From contig NZ_CP060783.1 in NCBI RefSeq assembly GCF_014489535.1, forward strand, positions 3,803,501-3,867,500: a stretch of 64,000 bases of DNA, written 5' to 3'. The translations under genes were made by a program, and so were the position numbers. Under the pieces are notes generated by a model. The model searched no databases. It was not told the origin of the DNA and worked only from the letters and a program-made list of their open reading frames with translations. This document shows, in pieces, positions 47,614 to 57,600 of this stretch; position 1 is the stretch's first letter, and the number at the start of each line of letters is the position of its first letter. The DNA is from Diaphorobacter aerolatus (GTDB taxonomy: Bacteria > Pseudomonadota > Gammaproteobacteria > Burkholderiales > Burkholderiaceae_C).

Positions 47614-48702
47614 ATGTTGGAAAACCTGATTCGAGAGATTGGCACGCGTTTTGGCGTCGGCGGAGATCAGGCGCGATCAATTGCGCAAATGCTTCTGGCC
47701 TATGTCACCAACCCCGCAACCGGCGGCATCACCGGCTTGTTGCAGCGCTTGCGCTCCGACGGGCTCGACGGCATGGTGCAGAGCTGGCTCGGCAATACAT
47801 CAAACCCTGAAGTGCCCAGCAATTCGCAGGTGGAATCGATCTTCGGTTCCGGCACTGGCGGCGGAATGCTGTCGGCCATCGTTTCCCGTCTCGACCTGTC
47901 GCGCGAAAAGGTCGTGTCCGTCGTGGGCGCCTTGCTGCCCAGGCTGATCGGCTATCTCACACCCGGCGGCACGGTGCCAGCGGTCTTGCCCGCTGAAATT
48001 GCAACCTTGGCCGAAGGTGGCCGCGGACTGCTGGGTCCGGCGCTGCTCGGTACGGCGGCCGCATCCACGGTGCCCCCGGTCGCCACCACGGCTCCAGTCG
48101 CGGCTGCAAGCAGTTCCGGTGGCCTGGCCAAATGGCTGCCATGGATCATCGGTGCGCTGATCATTCTCTTCGGCATCAACTACTGCGCCAAGAAGAAGAC
48201 CGACGCGCCAGCGCCTGCTGAAGTGCCGGCCGCGTCCGCACCGGCTCCAGCGCCTGCGGCACCCGCGTCTGAGCCCGCTCCGATGCCAGCACCCGTTGCC
48301 AGCGAAGCCGCAGTTCCTGCACCTTCGTCCGCTACCGACACAGCGCCTGCGGGTGCCGCCGTGCTTGACAGCATGGCGCAAGACATGCCGCTGCTGCGCG
48401 TGTTCTTCGATACCGGCAAGACCGAAGTTGCTTCCGAATTCGGTGCCAAGTCCAAGGCATTCGTCGATTACCTGAAGGCCAACGCCGACGTGAAGGCCGT
48501 GATCTCCGGCTTCAACGATCCTACGGGCGATCCGGCCAAGAACGCCGAGCTGTCCAAGCAACGTGCTGAGGCCGTGCAATCCGCCCTGGTGGCTGCCGGC
48601 GTTCCTGCCGACCGTACCGTGCTCGAGAAGCCCGCCGAGACCACCGACACCGGAGCGACCAACGCCGCTTCGCGTCGCGTGGACGTGATGATCCGCAAGT
48701 AA
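47614..48702 (+). CDS. YidB/DUF937-OmpA fusion membrane protein
   Basis: 362 residues. The N-terminal ~135 residues resemble the DUF937/YidB family (LENLIREIGTRFGVGGDQAR, GGGMLSAIVSRLDLSREKVV, ALLPRLIGYLTPGG). A membrane segment follows (WLPWIIGALIILFGINYCA), then a ~70-residue Ala/Pro linker (periplasmic spacer) and an OmpA-type peptidoglycan-binding domain (LRVFFDTGKTEVASEFGAKS, ISGFNDPTGDPAKNAELSKQ, RAEAVQSALVAAGVP). TGA-like translation signals are absent and the frame is whole. Probably an inner-membrane protein whose C-terminus contacts peptidoglycan. Strong ribosome-binding site GAGGAG upstream of ATG 47614. A terminator follows. Confidence 0.85.
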   Translation: MLENLIREIGTRFGVGGDQARSIAQMLLAYVTNPATGGITGLLQRLRSDGLDGMVQSWLGNTSNPEVPSNSQVESIFGSGTGGGMLSAIVSRLDLSREKVVSVVGALLPRLIGYLTPGGTVPAVLPAEIATLAEGGRGLLGPALLGTAAASTVPPVATTAPVAAASSSGGLAKWLPWIIGALIILFGINYCAKKKTDAPAPAEVPAASAPAPAPAAPASEPAPMPAPVASEAAVPAPSSATDTAPAGAAVLDSMAQDMPLLRVFFDTGKTEVASEFGAKSKAFVDYLKANADVKAVISGFNDPTGDPAKNAELSKQRAEAVQSALVAAGVPADRTVLEKPAETTDTGATNAASRRVDVMIRK

Positions 48703-48721
48703 TCACCGCGCTCGACGTCAC

Positions 48722-48752
48722 AGCAAGGCCGCCGCAAGGCGGCTTTGCTTTT
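48722..48752 (+). terminator. Terminator after the OmpA-fusion gene
   Basis: AGCAA-GCCGCC and GGCGGC-TTGCT form a stem around GCAA (one mismatch), followed by a T run. Confidence 0.8.
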
Positions 48753-48858
48753 GGGGAAACGGGTTTCGACGACTGGTTTTGCTCCGACCGCTGTGAACGG
48801 GCCCTGGCCCGATTTCCAGAATAATGATCGGCATTCCCTTCATGACAAATCGGAGACC

Positions 48859-49314
48859 ATGGTGAAACCGCTTCTGTATCTTGATGACATCCACGTCGGC
48901 CAGAAATTCGTGAGCGCGGAGCATGCGCTCGATGAGGCGCAGATCGTCGCCTACGCGCGCGAGTTCGATCCGCAGGTGTTCCACACGGATGCCGAGCTGG
49001 CGAAGAACACGTTCTTTGAGGGGCTGGCCGCCAGTGGATGGCATACCGCATCGATCACGATGAAGCTCGTGGTGCAGAGCCTGCCGATGTCAGCGGGCGT
49101 CATAGGAGCCGGTGTGGAAGAGTTGAGCTGGCCACGCCCGACGCGGCCCGGCGACGTGCTGCATCTGGAGTCGGAGATCCTCGAAATCATTCCGTCGCGC
49201 TCCAAGCCGGACCGCGCCATCGTGCGCATTCGCTGTGAAACCAGGAACCAGCGCGGAGAGGTGGTGCAGAGCTTCATCCCGAGGCTGCTCGCGTTCAAGC
49301 GCCCGGCATCCTGA
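48859..49314 (+). CDS. MaoC-family (hot-dog) dehydratase
   Basis: 151 residues from ATG 48859 (MVKPLLYLDDIHVGQKFVSA); an upstream in-frame start would give a 38-residue extension without family signal. The hydratase-2 motif is in EFDPQVFHTDAELAKNTFFE followed by GLAASGWHTASITM, with the catalytic Asp/His pair. It would hydrate enoyl-CoAs of unknown chain type, in the cytoplasm. No neighbouring pathway gene tells the substrate. Confidence 0.87.
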   Translation: MVKPLLYLDDIHVGQKFVSAEHALDEAQIVAYAREFDPQVFHTDAELAKNTFFEGLAASGWHTASITMKLVVQSLPMSAGVIGAGVEELSWPRPTRPGDVLHLESEILEIIPSRSKPDRAIVRIRCETRNQRGEVVQSFIPRLLAFKRPAS

Positions 49315-49433
49315 CATCTTGCGCGGGAGAGGCTGCCCTCGCCATCGAGCGCGGCCAGGCGCGGTGTGCGCCGCTATGCTTGCGGCTTCGCTTGCGCCGC
49401 TGGCGCGCGCACTCTGCTTTTTGAAATCGATCC

Positions 49434-50393
49434 ATGTCCTCCGTGTCCGCCGCTCAGCAAGCCACTTCCGTGTTGACCGGGTATGCCTGGCTGTGGGTGC
49501 CCGTCGTGTTGTTCGCGGCGCTCGCTCAGACCGTGCGCAATTCGGCCCAGCGTTCGCTCACGGCCGAACTGGGCACGCTGTCTGCCACGCTCGTGCGCTT
49601 CCTGTACGGGCTTCCATTCGCCGCGCTTTTTCTGTGGCTGCTCTACGTGGTTCCGGACCAGGCACCCGCCGTGCCGCACATGAGCGGTGCCTACTTCGGC
49701 TGGATTGCGCTGGGGGCATTTTTTCAGGTGGCGGCCACGGCGGCGTTGCTGATGGCGATGAAGGAGCGCAACTTCGCGGTGGCGATCACGCTGTCCAAGA
49801 CCGAGGTGCTGCAGGTGGCGCTGTTTGGCGCGATCTTTCTGCACGAGCTGCCCACCGCTTGGGCGCTGTTCGCCATGGTGCTGGCCACCGTCGGTGTGTT
49901 TCTGCTGTCGCTGCCGCCGCGCGGGCAATTGTTCTCGCTGTCCGCGTGGTTCAGCAGATCGGCGATGTATGGTCTCGCGTGCGGCGCATGCTTTGCGATT
50001 GCCAGCATCGGATTTCGTGGTGCGGCACTTGAGCTGAACGCCGAAACGCCCTGGCTTTCGGGCGCATGGGGCGTGCTGTTCGCGCAGGCCATGCAGTCCG
50101 TCGGCCTGGGCGCGTGGGTGCAGTTCAGGACCGAGCGTGGACTGGCGCCGCTCATGCGCGCATGGAAGATATCGATGCTTGCGGGCTCCATGGGCGCGGC
50201 CGCGTCGCTTGCATGGTTCACCGCCTACGCCATGCAGAGCGCCGCATCGGTCAGGACGCTGGGCATGGTCGAGGTGGTTTTCAGCTACATCGTCTCGCGC
50301 AAGGTATTCAGCGAATCGTTCTCGCGACCCGAGAAGATCGGCATCACCCTGGTGATGATCGGCCTGGTGCTGATCTGCCTCTTCGGCAACTGA
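49434..50393 (+). CDS. EamA/DMT-superfamily transporter
   Basis: 319 residues from ATG 49434. Ten hydrophobic segments in two repeats, for example WLWVPVVLFAALAQTVRNSA, FFQVAATAALLMAMKERNFA, AVAITLSKTEVLQVALFGAI and EKIGITLVMIGLVLICLFGN. It differs from the EamA proteins at 16165 and 45240 in having FAVAITLSKTE at the fourth segment. Inner-membrane metabolite exporter of unknown substrate. It ends 48 bp before dinB. Confidence 0.85.
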   Translation: MSSVSAAQQATSVLTGYAWLWVPVVLFAALAQTVRNSAQRSLTAELGTLSATLVRFLYGLPFAALFLWLLYVVPDQAPAVPHMSGAYFGWIALGAFFQVAATAALLMAMKERNFAVAITLSKTEVLQVALFGAIFLHELPTAWALFAMVLATVGVFLLSLPPRGQLFSLSAWFSRSAMYGLACGACFAIASIGFRGAALELNAETPWLSGAWGVLFAQAMQSVGLGAWVQFRTERGLAPLMRAWKISMLAGSMGAAASLAWFTAYAMQSAASVRTLGMVEVVFSYIVSRKVFSESFSRPEKIGITLVMIGLVLICLFGN

Positions 50394-50441
50394 TTTCCCC
50401 TGTGTTGAACGGCGCTTGCCATTGCGGCAACAATAGCGTCC

Positions 50442-51653
50442 GTGACCGTTACCAGCAGCGCTCCAACGCCCCTTCTCCGCCGCATTGCCCATCTCGATAT
50501 GGACGCGTTCTATGCGTCCGTCGAACTGCTGCGCTACCCGCAGTTGAAGGGCCTGCCGGTGATCATCGGCGGGGCTCGCCGGTCGGAAGATGATGCGCTG
50601 GTGGTCAAGTACGGTGAGCGGCTCGCGGACATTCCGGTGGCGGAGTTCCCGCTGCTCAAGGACTATGTCGGGCGCGGCGTGATCACCACGGCCACCTATG
50701 CCGCGCGCCAGTTCGGCGTGGGCTCGGCGATGGGGATGATGAAGGCCGCCAGGCTGTGCCCGCAGGCGATCATGCTGCCCGTGGATTTTGCGCAATACCG
50801 CAAGTTCTCGCGGCAGTTCAAGGACATCATCCTGTCGATTGCGCCGCGCATGGAAGATCGCGGCGTGGACGAGGTCTACATCGATTTCACCGAGGTGCCC
50901 GGCGGCCAGCGCGAAGGGGGCAGGGTGTTGGCGCGGCTGCTGCAAAAGACCATCCAGGACGCCACCGGTCTGACCTGCTCCATCGGCGTCGCGCCCAACA
51001 AGCTGATCGCCAAGATGGCCAGCGAGTTCAACAAGCCCAACGGCATTTCCATCGTGCACGAAGGCGATCTCGAAACCATGATCTGGCCGCTGTCCTGCCG
51101 CAAGATCAACGGCGTCGGCCCGAAGGCAGATGCGCGGCTCAAACAGCACGAAATCGAAACCATCGGCCAGCTTGCAGCGAAACCGCGCGACTGGCTGATT
51201 GCGAACTTCGGCAAAAGCTACGGCGCATGGCTGCACGACACCGCCTGGGGCAGGGACGAGCGACCTGTGGTGACCGAAAGCGAACCCGTCTCCATGAGCC
51301 GAGAAACCACCTTCGACCGCGATCTGCACGCCGTGCAGGACAAGGCAGAACTGGGACGCGTATTTACCGAACTGTGCATGCAGGTGGCAGCCGACCTGCA
51401 ACGCAAAGGCTACGCGGGCCGCACCATCGGCATCAAACTGCGCTACGACGACTTCAAGATCGCCACACGCGACCAGACCATCGACCTCTACACGCAGGAC
51501 GCCGCCACCATCAGGCGCATTGCAGGCCAATGCCTGAAACGCGTACCGCTGCAAAAACGCCTGCGCCTGCTGGGCGTGCGAGTGGGAAATCTGCTGCCGC
51601 AGGAACAGGCGCAATCCACGGAAAAAAGCGGCGAAAACGCCTCCCTGTTCTAA
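50442..51653 (+). CDS. dinB: DNA polymerase IV (Y-family)
   Basis: 403 residues from GTG 50442. Catalytic motifs: HLDMDAFYASVELLRYPQLK (first metal Asp), RGVDEVYIDFTEVPGG (Asp/Glu pair), TCSIGVAPNKLIAKMASEFN. An HhH region (INGVGPKADARLKQHEIETI) and a little-finger domain (SMSRETTFDRDLHAVQDKAE) follow. It performs translesion synthesis, normally under LexA control; I did not find a clear SOS box in the short upstream gap. No beta-clamp-binding end motif (QL[S/D]LF) is seen apart from the C-terminal NASLF, which is a plausible clamp-binding variant. Confidence 0.93.
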   Translation: MTVTSSAPTPLLRRIAHLDMDAFYASVELLRYPQLKGLPVIIGGARRSEDDALVVKYGERLADIPVAEFPLLKDYVGRGVITTATYAARQFGVGSAMGMMKAARLCPQAIMLPVDFAQYRKFSRQFKDIILSIAPRMEDRGVDEVYIDFTEVPGGQREGGRVLARLLQKTIQDATGLTCSIGVAPNKLIAKMASEFNKPNGISIVHEGDLETMIWPLSCRKINGVGPKADARLKQHEIETIGQLAAKPRDWLIANFGKSYGAWLHDTAWGRDERPVVTESEPVSMSRETTFDRDLHAVQDKAELGRVFTELCMQVAADLQRKGYAGRTIGIKLRYDDFKIATRDQTIDLYTQDAATIRRIAGQCLKRVPLQKRLRLLGVRVGNLLPQEQAQSTEKSGENASLF

Positions 51654-51787
51654 AAAACAGGCGCGAGCAACGCGAAGTGCCGCCTACACCTCCCCGAATC
51701 CCACTGACTTGCGGCGGTTGTCCGAACGAAGAGCCCGAAGGGCTCGCAGTGAGTTCTGCCGCAGGTATCTCAAGCGCGTTTTTGGTG

Positions 51788-51811
51788 ACTTTTTGGGCAA
51801 GACCAAAAAGT
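51788..51811. repeat. Intergenic repeat-like element with hairpin
   Basis: ACTTTTTGG (51788-51796) and CCAAAAAGT (51803-51811) form a perfect 9-bp inverted repeat around GCAAGA, followed by a G/C-rich stretch (GTGCGCCGCCGGGGCAG). The surrounding 51654-51927 gap has no gene. It resembles the small dispersed intergenic repeats seen in Comamonadaceae, or a terminator for dinB; only one copy occurs in this window. Confidence 0.6.
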
Positions 51812-51927
51812 TAGTGCGCCGCCGGGGCAGTCCCGGCCCCGGGAATCAAATTCCGATAATCGCTGAATACCCCGCCCAGCAACGGAGCCCCAAAAGTCCC
51901 CTCAGCACCCGCTGAGCCCCCCGCCAT

Positions 51928-52782
51928 TCATTGCCTCGCGTTCCTCAAATTCCGAGGCAACGCCTGCGGCGCACTCGTGCGCAACGGATTGATGTCCAGT
52001 CCCCCACGCCGCGTATACCGCGCATACACCGACAACTTGATCGGCTTGCAACGGCTCCAGATATCCATGAATATCCGCTCGACGCATTGCTCGTGAAACT
52101 CGTTGTGGTTGCGAAAGCTGATGAGGTATTTGAGCAGGCCTTCCTGGTCGATCTGCGCTCCGCTGTAGCTGATCTGCACGCTGCCCCAATCGGGCTGCCC
52201 CGTCACGAGGCAATTGCTCTTGAGCAGATGGCTCACCAGTTCCTCGCTCACCGGGGTCTCGTCGTGGCGGGCTGTGAGCAGGGTGGGATCGGGGGTGTAC
52301 CGGTCGCACTCGATGTCGAGTCGATCCAGCAGCAACCCCTGAAGCTCGCCCATTTTTTCCTGTTCGAAATTCTCGGCGGGCACCAGCTTCACGCCGATGG
52401 TGCGCGGCGTGTCGCTGCCGCGCCAGACGGCCTCGCTGACGTCGGCGCGAATGGCGTCGCGCACTTCCTCGATGCTCGAAAAGCGGCTGTTGTTGAAGCT
52501 GTTCAGATAGAGCTTGAAGGACTTGCTCTCGACGATGTTCGGGCTCTCGCACGGAATCGTGAAGTGCGCGAGCGCGACCTGCGGCTTGCCCCTGGCATTG
52601 AGCCATGAGACCTCATAGGCGGTCCACAGGTCGGCGCCAAAGAACGGAGGTGCCGCCGCGTCAACGATGCCGATCTCCTTGCGCTTGGTCTCGCGCGCGA
52701 TGGGAAACAGCAGCGTGGCGTCGTACTGATCGGCATAGGCAGACGCCTTGCCGAGCGGCGATTGTTCGGGAGAAGATTTCAT
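51928..52782 (-). CDS. queF: NADPH-dependent 7-cyano-7-deazaguanine reductase
   Basis: 284 residues from ATG 52782; the long, two-subdomain proteobacterial QueF type. The QueF motif is [18 protein letters not shown], and the catalytic Cys is in [37 protein letters not shown] and [19 protein letters not shown] are conserved C-terminal segments. It reduces preQ0 to preQ1 in queuosine synthesis. It is the last gene of a minus-strand set with the 2OG oxygenase and yaaA, but spacing does not prove an operon. Confidence 0.95.
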   Translation of the reverse strand: MKSSPEQSPLGKASAYADQYDATLLFPIARETKRKEIGIVDAAAPPFFGADLWTAYEVSWLNARGKPQVALAHFTIPCESPNIVESKSFKLYLNSFNNSRFSSIEEVRDAIRADVSEAVWRGSDTPRTIGVKLVPAENFEQEKMGELQGLLLDRLDIECDRYTPDPTLLTARHDETPVSEELVSHLLKSNCLVTGQPDWGSVQISYSGAQIDQEGLLKYLISFRNHNEFHEQCVERIFMDIWSRCKPIKLSVYARYTRRGGLDINPLRTSAPQALPRNLRNARQ

Positions 52783-52817
52783 ATCCAGGGTTGGAAGCAG
52801 TGTGGCGGCCTGCTGGT

Positions 52818-53705
52818 TCAAACAAACTCGCCTTGTCTTAGCCACTTGGTGGCGATCCATTTCTCGCCTTCGACGACGGGCGAGCCGCCGTGCAGCGTTT
52901 TGGTGCTGGCGTGCGGGCGCTCGTAGCTGAAGAACACCGCGTTGCCCTGGCGCGGGCCGACTTCGAGGTGGATGTCCGGGAACACCGTGCCACCGCCCTT
53001 GACGGGATTGTTCAGGTATATCACCAGCGTGCCCACGCGCTGCCCGCCGCGCTTGACGATGGTGGCCGTGCCGGGCTCGCCGGGATCGAAAAAATCGTAG
53101 TGCGGCTTGTACTCCGCTCCCGGGCCGTAGCGCAGGATTTGCAGGCCTTCGCCGTTTTCAAGAGGCCAGTTCACAAGCCTGGCGATGCGCGCCTCAAGCT
53201 TCTTCACGATCTCGTTCTCGCCGCGCTGAAAGAACATGCCCTCGCTGGTGCGGCTTTCATTGACCTCTTCGCCGCCGGTCTGGGTCTCCACCGTTTTGGA
53301 GCGCGCCATGCGCGGCGTGGCGGCTGCCATCAGCGCTTCGCATTCCTCGCGCGAGAGCAGGTTGCCGAACAGCACGATGCGCGGGTGGGCCACTTCGAGC
53401 AGCACCTCGACCTGACGATCACCGACGTCGATGAACAGCGGCGAATCGTCAAGTTGCGGCTCGGGAACGGGTGTGCCCTCGGGTTCCCCGTTCTGAACGG
53501 CCACGGCATTGAGGTGATCACGCAGAACCGCTTCGAGCGCATTGACGGCGACGTCTTCTTTCCAGCCCGATTCGGTCATCGATTTGAGCAGCGTGGGCGC
53601 GGTATGGCCGGCCTGCGCCTGGGCAATGATCCACTGGCGCAGCTCCGGCGTAATCGGTTGCTGCGAGGCGGATGCACGGGTCTTGGCGCTCGATGGGGAG
53701 GGCAT
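52818..53705 (-). CDS. 2OG-Fe(II) oxygenase of the prolyl 4-hydroxylase type
   Basis: 295 residues from ATG 53705. An N-terminal ~90-residue region ([40 protein letters not shown]) is helical and may be a UBA-like or adaptor module. The C-terminal oxygenase has the iron triad in [11 protein letters not shown] (His, Asp) and [16 protein letters not shown] (His), and the 2-oxoglutarate-binding Lys in [26 protein letters not shown] is a conserved P4H segment. It hydroxylates proline or another residue of an unknown protein. Family members with this N-terminus are common in betaproteobacteria. Confidence 0.88.
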   Translation of the reverse strand: MPSPSSAKTRASASQQPITPELRQWIIAQAQAGHTAPTLLKSMTESGWKEDVAVNALEAVLRDHLNAVAVQNGEPEGTPVPEPQLDDSPLFIDVGDRQVEVLLEVAHPRIVLFGNLLSREECEALMAAATPRMARSKTVETQTGGEEVNESRTSEGMFFQRGENEIVKKLEARIARLVNWPLENGEGLQILRYGPGAEYKPHYDFFDPGEPGTATIVKRGGQRVGTLVIYLNNPVKGGGTVFPDIHLEVGPRQGNAVFFSYERPHASTKTLHGGSPVVEGEKWIATKWLRQGEFV

Positions 53706-53746
53706 GGTGCAGAGATTCCTTCGAGATGGTGGCTGGAGTTGCTTTC

Positions 53747-54528
53747 TCAAATTTCCGCGAGCCGGCGTCGAAACACCAGGCGCTCGGGCGAAGATGAACC
53801 GGAGTGCAAAGCATAGCCCTCCAGATTGAAACCTTCGAGCTGGTGTGGGGTTGCGACCCGGTTTTCGATGGCGTAGCGCGCCATCAGCCCGCGTGCGCGC
53901 TTGGCGTAGAAACTGATGATCTTGTACTGGCCGCTCTTGTAGTCTTCGAATGCGCACTCGATCACGCGCGCGTTGAGCGCCTTCAGGTCCACCGATTTGA
54001 AATACTCCTGTGACGCCAGATTCACCACGACCGGCGTGGTGTCGGCCCGCAGCCGCTTGTTCAGGTATTCGGCAATGCGCTTGCCCCAGAACTGGTAGAG
54101 CGTGGTACCGGCGTCCGTGGCGAGGCGCGTGCCCATTTCGAGGCGATAGGGCTGCATGCGGTCGAGCGGTCGGAGAACGCCATAGAGCCCGCTCAGAATC
54201 GCCACATGGTCCTGCGCCCATTGCAGGCTGTCCTGGCTCAGGCTGTGCGCCTGCAAGCCTTCGTACACGTCGCCGTTGAACGCCATCACCGCCTGACGTG
54301 AATTCTTGGCCGTGAACTTTGGTCGCCACGCCGCATAGCGGGCCACGTTCAGCCCTGCGAGGGCGTCGCTGAGGTGCATCAGCGAGGCGATTTCCTGCGG
54401 CGATTTCTGCTTGAGCACGTCGATGAGTTGGCGGGAATCGGGCACAAACTGCGGCAGCGTATGGGGCAGCCCGGCGGCCAGCGGTGTTTCGTAATCGAGC
54501 GACTTGGCGGGGACAGAAGAAACAACAT
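53747..54528 (-). CDS. yaaA: Peroxide stress protein YaaA (one frame break near the 5' end)
   Basis: About 260 residues, the YaaA/DUF328 family size. The body is intact (VPDSRQLIDVLKQKSPQEIA, YAAWRPKFTAKNSRQAVMAF, ILSGLYGVLRPLDRMQPYRL, FYAKRARGLMARYAI). The N-terminus in another frame reads MLFLLSP; adding one base to the G run 54509-54512 (plus strand) gives MLFLLSPAKSLDYETPLAAG, the family's canonical start. The protein limits free iron during peroxide stress. A terminator separates it from rne. Confidence 0.9.
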
Positions 54529-54560
54529 GCCTGAATTCTCGCTTTCAAATCTGCAAATGA

Positions 54561-54584
54561 ATACGGCCCGGAAATGGGCCGTAT
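54561..54584 (-). terminator. Hairpin between rne and yaaA
   Basis: ATACGGCCC (54561-54569) pairs with GGGCCGTAT (54576-54584), a perfect 9-bp stem. It sits about 20 bp after the rne stop on the minus strand and probably terminates rne, though no T run follows in either direction. Confidence 0.65.
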
Positions 54585-54604
54585 CGTAGGGAGCCAACCG
54601 GCCC

Positions 54605-57600
54605 TTATTGCTGCTGCTGTTGTTGTTGCTGCTGATCGATATCGAACGGCAGGCGCAGCTCACTCAGATCGCGGCGCGTTTCGACCAGCACCAGCGGGCC
54701 TTCGTCGATCACCACGGCCGCAGGACGCTCGCGCGGCACATGGACCGGCTTGGGCTCGGCGGCAATGGCGGCCTGCACGGCAGCGATCTTATCGGCGTCG
54801 GAATTCACCCACTGCAGGCCCGATGCCTGGGCGAGTTCGCTCAGCGATTGCAGCGGCAGAGCGTAGCTGCCCACACGCGGCATGCCGGCGTCGGCCACTA
54901 CCGGCGCGGAGGTCGCAGCCGCCACGGGCTTCTCGACCGGCACGACGATGGCTTCTGCCGACGGCGACACCACGATGGTGGCGGGTGTTGCGACCTCAGG
55001 TGCCGGGACCGGTGCCTGAGGTGCTGGCGCGGCCTGCACCACGGGCTCGACGACGGCTACCGCCGCAGCGACTGCGGTGGTCGTCTGCGAGAAGTAGCTG
55101 CGGCGCGCGGGCTCTTCGCCCATATCGTTGGTCTGTGCCGGTTCCGCGGGCAGGGCGATGACCGCCTGCTGGGTATCGGCATCCTGCGTCGGCGCACCTG
55201 CGTCCTGGCCTGCTTCCGCACCGGTGTTGTTGCGACCCCGGCGATCACGGCCATAGCGGTCACGTGAGCGGCGCTCGCGGCGTTCGCCGTCAAAGGCGGT
55301 GCTGGTTGCCTGCGTGCCGTCTGCGTTCACGCCTGCATCGGCCTCGGCGCCGTCATTGGGCAGCGACAGATCGATATTGGGCATGGGCAGCAAGGCCTGC
55401 GCCTCGGCGGACGGAGCCGTTGCGTTGGCGTCGATGGTGCGCGGGGCGCGCTCACCACGTTCACGGCGCGGGCCGCGATCACCACGCTCACGGCGCGGAC
55501 GATCATTGCCCATCGCGGATGCATCGTCCGGCTGCACACCGGCCGGAGCCGAGGCGTCCACGACGGGGATGCTGTTCGCGTTGCGCTGCTCATTGCCGTT
55601 GTTGTTATTGCGATCACGACCGCCGCGCGCATCGCGACGGTTGTTCTCGCCTTCCGAACGCTCGCCACGGCGGCCATCGTTGCGGCCTTCGCCGCCTTCG
55701 CGTGGCTGGCGGGGCTCGCCGTTGCGGTCATTGCGTTCGTTGCGTCGGCCACTCCGGCCCTCGCCACGCGACTCGCCGTTGGCAGCTTCGTTGCGATTGC
55801 CGTCACGGTTTCCGTTGCGCTCACCGCCGCGACGACGGTCGTTGTTGTTACGACCGCCTTCGCGACCTTCGCGGCGCGGCTCGCGGGTTTCTCCGGCAGG
55901 GGCCGTGGCTGGTGCGGCGACGGGAGCCGGCACGGGCGCGGGCGCCGGTGCCGGTCCAAAGCCGAGCACGCTCTTGATCCAGGCGATGAAGCCCATTTCC
56001 TGCGGACGTACAGGCGCTGCTGCTGCGGGAGCGGGTGCCGGTGTGGGCGCGGGAGCCGGTGCGGCTGCGCCAGCGCGTGGCTGCTGCTGACCTGCCGTGC
56101 GGGCAGCGGCGCGCGCGGCCGCATCGGGACGAGGCTCGACCTGCGGGGCCGGTGCATCGGGCAGCACACCCTTGATCACCGGGGTCTGCTTGTTGGTCGG
56201 CTCCTGCGAGCGACGCGTCACCTTGGTCTGGTCTTCCACCTCTTCGGCGAGCTGGTAGCTGGATTGCAGGTCTTCGAGGCGCGGATCGTCGTGCTTCAGG
56301 CGTTCGAGCTTGTAGTGCGGCGTTTCAAGCGACTTGTTCGGAATCATCAGCACGTTCACGCGCTGCTTGAGTTCAATCTTGGCGATTTCGGTGCGCTTTT
56401 CGTTGAGCAGGAACGAGGCCACTTCCACCGGCACCTGGCAGTGCACGGCGGCGGTGTTGTCCTTCATGGACTCTTCCTGGATGATGCGCAGGATCTGCAG
56501 CGCCGAGCTTTCCGTGTCGCGGATGTGGCCGGAGCCGCCGCAACGCGGGCAGTTGATGTGCGCGCCTTCGGAGAGCGCAGGCTTCAGGCGCTGGCGGCTC
56601 ATCTCCATCAGGCCGAACTTGCTGATCGAGCCGAATTGCACGCGCGCACGGTCCTGGCGCAGCGCGTCGCGCAGGCGGTTTTCGACCTCGCGGCGGTTCT
56701 TCGACTCTTCCATGTCGATGAAGTCGATGACGATCAGGCCACCGAGATCGCGCAGGCGCATCTGGCGGGCCACTTCGTCGGCGGCTTCGAGATTGGTGCG
56801 GGTGGCGGTTTCCTCGATGTCGCCGCCTTTGATGGCGCGGGCCGAGTTCACGTCCACGGAGACCAGCGCTTCGGTGTGGTCGATGACCACGGCGCCGCCC
56901 GAGGGCAGGGTCACGGTGCGCGAATACGCCGATTCGATCTGGTGCTCGATCTGGAAGCGGCTGAACAGCGGCGCATCGTCACGGTAGCGCTTGACCTTGT
57001 TCGCATGCTCGGGCATCACGTGCGCCATGAACTGGTGCGCCTGCTCGAAGATGTCGTCGGTATCGATCAGGATGTCGCCGATGTCGCCATTGAAATAGTC
57101 GCGGATCGCGCGGATCACGAGGCTCGATTCCTGATAGATCAGGAACGCGCCACGGCCCGACTTGGCTGCGCCGTCCACGGCGTTCCACAGCTTGAGCAGA
57201 TAGTTCAGGTCCCACTGCAGTTCGGGCGCGGTGCGGCCGATGCCGGCGGTGCGCGCGATGATCGACATGCCCTTGGGATACTCAAGCTGGTCCATCGCCT
57301 CCTTGAGTTCAGCGCGGTCCTCGCCCTCGATGCGGCGTGAAACGCCACCGCCGCGCGGGTTGTTGGGCATCAGCACGACATAGCGGCCAGCCAGCGAGAT
57401 GAACGTGGTGAGCGCCGCGCCCTTGTTGCCGCGCTCTTCCTTTTCAACCTGAACGATGAGTTCCTGGCCTTCCCTGATCACGTCCTGGATCTTGGCCTGG
57501 CTGGGCGATACGCCTTCGGCGAAATATTGCTTGGAGATTTCCTTGAAGGGCAGGAAGCCGTGACGGTCTTCGCCGTAGTCCACGAAGCAGGCTTCGAGCG

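Noticed and set aside
52818..54548. Single 576-codon protein covering the 2OG oxygenase and part of yaaA
   Set aside because: The upstream part is the wrong frame of yaaA. The oxygenase starts at ATG 53705, with a complete domain.
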